From Porodaedalea pini (taxonomy: Eukaryota > Basidiomycota > Agaricomycetes > Hymenochaetales > Hymenochaetaceae), in assembly GCA_002794775.1 (NCBI GenBank), contig NBAY01000004.1:744001-808000 (forward strand): a stretch of DNA of 64,000 nucleotides. The letters are read 5' to 3'. Shown one piece after another: positions 59,401 through 64,000 of this stretch. How positions within the stretch are numbered: the stretch's first letter is position 1; each line of letters starts with the position of its first letter. The position numbers and the translations under genes are program-made. The notes under the pieces are model-generated. The model searched no databases. It saw only the letters and a list, made by a program, of their open reading frames with translations, and was not told where the DNA came from.

Positions 59401-60177
59401 CATAATCAACAAGAACTCGCTGTCTTTTCTTCAGCAGCGCACTCTCGGTCAAACATTTTGTTTGAAGAGCAGGAAGCGCTCATCGCAGCTATGCGTCGTA
59501 TATCATCTCTCCTTGCGAAATGCTCCACTCCAGTCCACATTCATATAGTCTCCGACTCTCTCAACTGCGTCCAGCTCATCTTTTCAGATGACGCCCGCCA
59601 TGCCGACTTCATCATCTTGTTCCGCCGTCTATGCGGGATCTTTTTAGCCCTCCATCACGAATCATCCCATATCACTATCCAATGGCTCCCTTCCCATCGG
59701 GGCGTTCTGGGCAATTCTAAAGCCGATAAGCTGGCTAAGGACGCAGCATCCAACCCTTACCACGAGACCATACCGGACTCTCTCCCCAACCTAATGGCGC
59801 AAGTACATCTCGACCTGCTTCGAGACTGGAAAGCCAACATCGTTAATTTACGGGGACACCGCTCTATCATGGAGCCGTCTTCTTTTATCCTCCATCCGAC
59901 CCGGTCTTTGCACCGGTTCTTGAAGATTTCGCCTCGGAAGATGATACATCGCTCAGTTCTTTCACGCGCCGCCAGCATCATGCTGAACGCGCTCGATTTG
60001 CATGATCGAGACCTCGAACCTCGTTGTCCGGATCCATCGTGCATCAAACATGACGTCCGTCATTCCCTTAATGTCTGCCCTTATTTCGCGCTAGTTCGCA
60101 ACGGCCTTTTTCGTCAACGATCTCTACCATTGTCCTTTTCTGAATGGTTTCGCCCCAATAACTTTCTTCTCCTTTAA
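56432..60177 (+). pseudogene. LINE ORF2 (endonuclease-RT-RNase H), copy 2, frameshifted
   Basis: The ATG at 56432 lies 5 nt after the ORF1 stop. The endonuclease domain is open to about 57320 (FSLNIRNSEPTFDF, ICFQEIPTV, GDFNRHSDIW, SSDHRPLRLSF). Frameshifts follow near 57320, 57730, 57905 and 59235. The RT core is open between the last two: FRPITLVDTIGKLFE, DSQHGCRKHRS, IQGFFDNISHN, NRGVPQGSPLSPLIS and LAYMDDHLLYS. RNase H is open after 59239 (FIFTDGS, EEQEALIAAM, HIVSDSLN, LPSHRGVLGNSKADKLAKD), followed by the zinc motif RCPDPSCIKHDVRHSLNVC. A TAA at 60175-60177 ends the frame earlier than in copy 1, apparently after an indel. Lesions differ from those in copy 1. Confidence 0.9.
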
Positions 60178-60401
60178 AATTCGCTTACTTTTCATTTCGT
60201 CGCCCACCGGACAGTATGCCATTACTTTCAGATCTACCCCCATCCTTTTACCTCTAGTTACGACCCCTATCACAATCAAGTTCATCGCATACATAGCTAC
60301 GACACACTCATATTCGCGCACTACGTAGTATACTTTCCTTGGTTTTCTTTGGTTTCCTCGCGGTTGGTAATCTGTTCAGAGTAGATAGCAGAGATTATAA
60401 A

Positions 60402-60412
60402 TGCGGACCCAC
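60402..60412 (+). repeat. Target-site duplication, LINE copy 2, 3' side
   Basis: This is an exact second copy of TGCGGACCCAC following the TTATAAA 3' end of the element. Confidence 0.9.
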
Positions 60413-60856
60413 GTGCTGACAATTCGCTGGCGGCAGTACCGTACGTACTGGTGAACTCTACGTAATGCATCCACATAAAGATACATTATATTCGGTGATT
60501 GTTTGCTTGCTTCAAGTTCGTATCTTCAACGAGTCCGAAAGTCGAAAAGCAATTGTTTCTAAATTTCCGTTCGACTGCTTGTCGACAGGGACATTACTAA
60601 TACAGTATTGAAAGGCGGAGGAAGTTTGTGATAGCCGAAAAGTCTCTCGCGTCACCTGTGCCGTTTTTCTTGCTGATCATGATGTCTCTGATACACGTCG
60701 CGCTGCCGAGTGGTGACGACAACACGGCAGTCAAGCTACGCGGCTACTACGTATATATAGTAGCACTATAAGCAGCTCACGGACCTCATTAATATTGATT
60801 CTAGCCACTTCTCTTCCACCGCGCACCGACTTGAAGCTCTGAAAGTACATGAAGAC
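60413..60856. other. Intergenic region, promoter of first aldo/keto reductase
   Basis: No coding frame of quality is present. A TATATATA box lies about 100 bp before the reductase start codon. Confidence 0.5.
60752..60759 (+). promoter_or_regulatory. Putative TATA box
   Basis: TATATATA lies 97 bp upstream of the ATG of the first aldo/keto reductase, a plausible core promoter distance for a fungal gene. Only the sequence and spacing support it. Confidence 0.4.
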
Positions 60857-62515
60857 ATGAAAACTACAGCGACACTTGGTTCTGGGGAGAAGGCGATCAC
60901 AGTCGGAAAGGTCGGCGTGAGTGTCGATATTCGTTCTGTGCATTGCACTAGCTGCCTGTCTGACACAGTCTTTCGTATAGCATGGTCTTATGTTAATGAC
61001 GTGCGTGCCTCCATCACCGTCAACAAGGTATATTCCGCCAATACTGACTATTGAGCAGTTGGAAGCCCAATCCAGTGCCCGACGAGGAGGCCTTTGAATC
61101 CATCAAGACGTCGCTGGATTCTGTGCCACCTGGTTCCAAAATGGTTTTGAACAGCGGTGTGTCAATGTACTTCGTCTATCCAGGCATGAATCAAAGAAGC
61201 TGATATACTATTATAGGCGAGTTCTACGGAGTCAGTCCTCGCGAAGCCAACCTCGAGCTCATCGCTCGGTTCTTTGAGAAGTACCCAAACTACACAGAAA
61301 AAGCATTCCTTTCAGTTAAGGTATTTACTTTCATTATACGGTGTCGGTAGATTATTGAAGAAGCCAACTTCTTCTCTTGACAGGGAGGATCCAAGGCTGA
61401 TTCTCTTGTTCCTGATTCTTCGTAAGTCTTCCATGGACTTTGTTCCATGAGCACATACTAAACTTCTATGAAGCCCGGAGAACCTGAAGCGCAGTGTCGA
61501 CTGCATCCTCGCAAAGCTCCGTGGTACCAAGAAACTTGATCTTTTTGAGTGCGCGCGAGTGGACAAAAATTTCCCCGTCGAGGACGCTATCAGGACTCTC
61601 TCCGGCTTTGTCGCAGACGGAAAGTTCGACCACATCGGCATGTCGGAATGTAAGGCCTCTACACTGAGGCGCGCCAACGCTGTAAGGTTCGCGCTATGTG
61701 TTCAGAACGATGGTACTGAGCCAATTGCAGATCCATCCTATTGCCGCGGTGGAAATCGAAGTAAGCCCCTGGTACTATGACGATCAGGTTAAAGACGGTA
61801 CGCACACTGTCTATATGCGCGCTGACTCTAGCTTATGTGGTCAATCATTCACATATCAGTCATCGCTACATCCGAGGAACTCGGGATTATCGTCTGCGCC
61901 TATTCGTAAGCTTTCGGACCTGGAAGGAGTTTCATACTGACACCGAAATAATTCGAAAGACCTCTTGGACGTGGCTTCCTAGCCGGAAAATTCAAGAACA
62001 CTGAAGAATTGGAAGGTGTGTTCAACTTGCGGATGACTCCGAGGGAAGGAAACCTGACCAGTTGTCCTACAGATGGCGACTTCAGAAAGCATGTTCAGAC
62101 CCTCCAAGACGATGTATGGGCCTATATCCTTCAGCCACATTCCCTTGATTACTTACGCCCGAGCAGAATCTCAAACAGAACATGACGATTGTTGAAGGCT
62201 TGAAGGCCATCGCCGAGCAGAGGGGCGTCACTCCGGCCCAGCTGTGCATCGCCTGGGTCTCCTCCTTGGGTCCGCACATTGTCCCCATACCTGGCTCTTC
62301 GTGAGTATACCACCGGATTATTCATATGTAAACCACTGCGGATTGCTCATGATTGAAATAGGAACAAGAAGAGGACAGAAGAGAATTCGGCTGCCGCTGA
62401 CATTACGCTGACCACGGCTGATTCGGACGCTATCAAGCAGTTACTGGAGGAGAACCCGGTCAAAGGACACAGATACGGTGCGGGAGGCGACGAGGCATTT
62501 TACTTGTGGGGATGA
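60857..62515 (+). CDS. Aldo/keto reductase (pyridoxal reductase-like)
   Basis: This is a NADPH-dependent (alpha/beta)8-barrel reductase. The ATG at 60857 gives [20 protein letters not shown]. The first intron joins to HGLMLMT, the second to [20 protein letters not shown]. Then come the catalytic-loop region [99 protein letters not shown] and [18 protein letters not shown]. The cofactor end is [20 protein letters not shown] with [11 protein letters not shown], and the stop is TGA at 62513-62515. The residue set (E-F-Y-G loop, HIGMSE, PIPGS) resembles fungal pyridoxal reductase/YakC-type members; the substrate is not determined. A close tandem paralogue starts 933 bp downstream. At least nine short introns interrupt it. 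Confidence 0.92.
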
Positions 62516-63447
62516 GGGGGAAGTGCATTTGCCATCGGTCAAGAGATGAAGTTGAAGAAGCGATACTAGTACTGTTCTGCCTGAAAACCTGGCGTGTATG
62601 TATATTGTAATGTAAGATTGTTCCACGAGAATCAAGTCAAACAGATTTCATCTCAAAATTTATCATACGAGATTTGCTAGAGATAGAAAGACATGTAAGA
62701 AAAAACTCCTAGAAGAACAAAAGTCGTCATATATGCTCGAGGTCAGCTCTGATCTACCCCGAATATGCAATAAATTAACTGGCGAAGTGCAGAATTGTTT
62801 TGAACTTGCTCCTGGGTTATGCACATGAGAACCAGCTTCCATATTTGCATACGCTATAAGATTTATTCCATTTACGTAAATTACCTTTATGTTCGCGGAA
62901 CTTCGAACGCATTAATATTGAGAACTTTTCTCTCAGGAGTAACTTCCGCAGCCTCGCAGCCTCTCTTCAAATCCGTCTGGCATCTATAGATGGCAATGGT
63001 GACGCCTTGGGTCTAGAGCATGCTCTGAATAGCAGTATGCCCGTTAGCAAATTACTGGATCTCCTGTCAGCGGCTGTGGCTCTCGAATAATTTACTTGGG
63101 GTTATGATCACACTCAGAGTCTAGAAATCAGATCAACTCCGTTAGAAGCCTAGTGTGCCATTGCCCACGGTACTGTAGTATGCTATGACTGAAGTACTTG
63201 TCCGGATGCACCCCACGTCTTGCCGTGATATTGGAGCCGAAGGATGACGAGTCCTTCAGAAGACGGCAGTACACCGACTCGGAGTGCATTCGTAAGTAGT
63301 GGAGACCAGAAGCACTCAATGGGTATTCTGGGAACCTGCACAATTATAGAATGCGCACTGGCGGCTCATTTATGAGTGCACTGTCACCTGCTTGTCCCGT
63401 CATCGCCCATGCACGTACATCCAAGATTATATCAACTATCTAAAGAC
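62516..63447. other. Intergenic region between the two reductases
   Basis: No recognised gene. A 71-codon minus frame (63128-63343) and a short minus frame near 62.95 kb are open, but neither matches a family I know. It holds the promoter of the second reductase. Confidence 0.4.
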
Positions 63448-64000
63448 ATGACGAACACGACGAAACTCGGCTTTGGCACAAATTCTATTAGCGTCGGGAA
63501 GATTGGAGTTAGCATCGAGGCCCTTTTTTTCAGCGTGCTACGGACTTGAGCTGACATGCCCGCTCATCTAGCACGGTCTTATGTTGATGACGTCCGTTAT
63601 GTTACCTACCTCGCCATACACGCTGTCCAAACTGACCAACTCGTAGTTGGAAGCCAAATCCCGTATCTGACGAGGAGGCATTCGAGTCTATCAAGACGTC
63701 GCTAGACTCGGTGCCCCCTGGCTCGAAGATGCTTCTGAACAGCGGTAAGTCTTTGCGGTTCGTGTACAATTAATCGCATCTAAAGTATCCTCAAAGGTGA
63801 ATTTTACGGAATGAACCCTCCCGAAGCCAATCTCGAGCTCGTCGCTCGGTTCTTCGAGAAGTACCCGAGCTACATAGAGAAGGCATTCCTTTCTGTCAAG
63901 GTCCATATTCCAGTTCTTCGTTTAGCAAGACTTTACCAACTCTTATCGGACAGGGCGGAGTCGCAGTCGGCGATCGCAAGCCTGATGCTTCGTAAGGCTT
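63448..64000 (+). CDS. Second aldo/keto reductase, truncated by window end
   Basis: The ATG at 63448 gives [20 protein letters not shown]. After an intron with an unusual gttagc donor, HGLMLMT follows, then [59 protein letters not shown] and [20 protein letters not shown], reaching the window edge just after a donor site. Exon boundaries and phases match the first reductase exactly, so the pair arose by tandem duplication. The beginning of the catalytic barrel is intact; the rest is outside the window. The likely reaction is the same NADPH-dependent reduction. Confidence 0.9.

Larger units (their letters stand above)
54118..60401 (+). mobile_element. Non-LTR (LINE) retrotransposon, copy 2, full-length but defective
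   Basis: This has the same architecture as copy 1 and aligns to it from the 5' leader (TCCTACCATCA/CCATC) to the TTATAAA end. It is bounded by its own, different 11-bp duplication, so it is an independent insertion and not part of a segmental duplication. The copies differ visibly at many third codon positions while the proteins remain similar; the first about 100 residues of ORF1 are roughly 80 per cent identical by eye. Both ORFs carry several frameshifts. The RT core from about 57911 to 59242 is open. Confidence 0.93.

Noticed and set aside
14702..60401. Region between the two LINEs as one giant composite transposon or segmental duplication
   Set aside because: Each LINE has its own distinct target-site duplication, and the intervening genes are ordinary single-copy housekeeping genes.

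Overview
The window looks like nuclear DNA of a filamentous basidiomycete, most likely an agaricomycete. Genes sit close together on both strands. Most are cut by many short GT-AG introns, typically 50-60 bases. The protein set is fungal: CDC48, POL3, MAK11, VPS25, VMS1, a membrane-bound hybrid histidine kinase, single-exon F-box/LRR proteins and a LINE-type retrotransposon. No bacterial operons, CRISPR arrays, rRNA genes or tRNA genes were found. Gene spans run from start to stop codon and include introns; exon limits are given only where I worked them out by reading the sequence.

Layout. 0-14.7 kb is a housekeeping block: a low-complexity Arg/Glu-rich protein (partial, minus), DGAT2 acyltransferase (minus), CDC48 (minus), mitochondrial GatA amidase (minus), MAK11 (plus) and a GPATCH1-type G-patch protein (minus). 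14.7-21.0 kb is a full-length non-LTR retrotransposon (copy 1) flanked by an 11-bp target-site duplication. It lies 58 bp upstream of the GPATCH1 start codon. 21-35 kb holds a degenerate F-box gene, POL3, a HIRIP3-like histone chaperone, an intact F-box gene, VPS25 and a second LRR-type relic. 35.9-47.7 kb holds the hybrid histidine kinase, a RanBP3/Yrb2-like protein, VMS1 and phosphomannomutase SEC53; the last two are divergent. 47.7-50.6 kb is poor in recognisable genes. It contains a G-quadruplex motif, a perfect 25-bp hairpin, a C2H2 zinc-finger gene and a 337-bp MITE with a TA duplication. 50.6-54.1 kb holds RPL30 and a broken secreted carboxylesterase. 54.1-60.4 kb is a second LINE of the same family (copy 2), with its own, different 11-bp duplication. 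60.8 kb to the end holds two tandem aldo/keto reductase genes, the second cut by the window edge.

Functional links. CDC48 and VMS1 act together in ribosome-associated quality control, and VMS1 here keeps its putative catalytic glutamine and a C-terminal Cdc48-binding motif. MAK11 and RPL30 both serve the 60S subunit. The most distinctive content is the LINE pair: ORF1 with zinc motifs at both ends, ORF2 with endonuclease, YMDD-type reverse transcriptase, RNase H and a terminal zinc motif, only 4-5 nt between ORFs, no poly(A) tail, and a different set of lesions in each copy.
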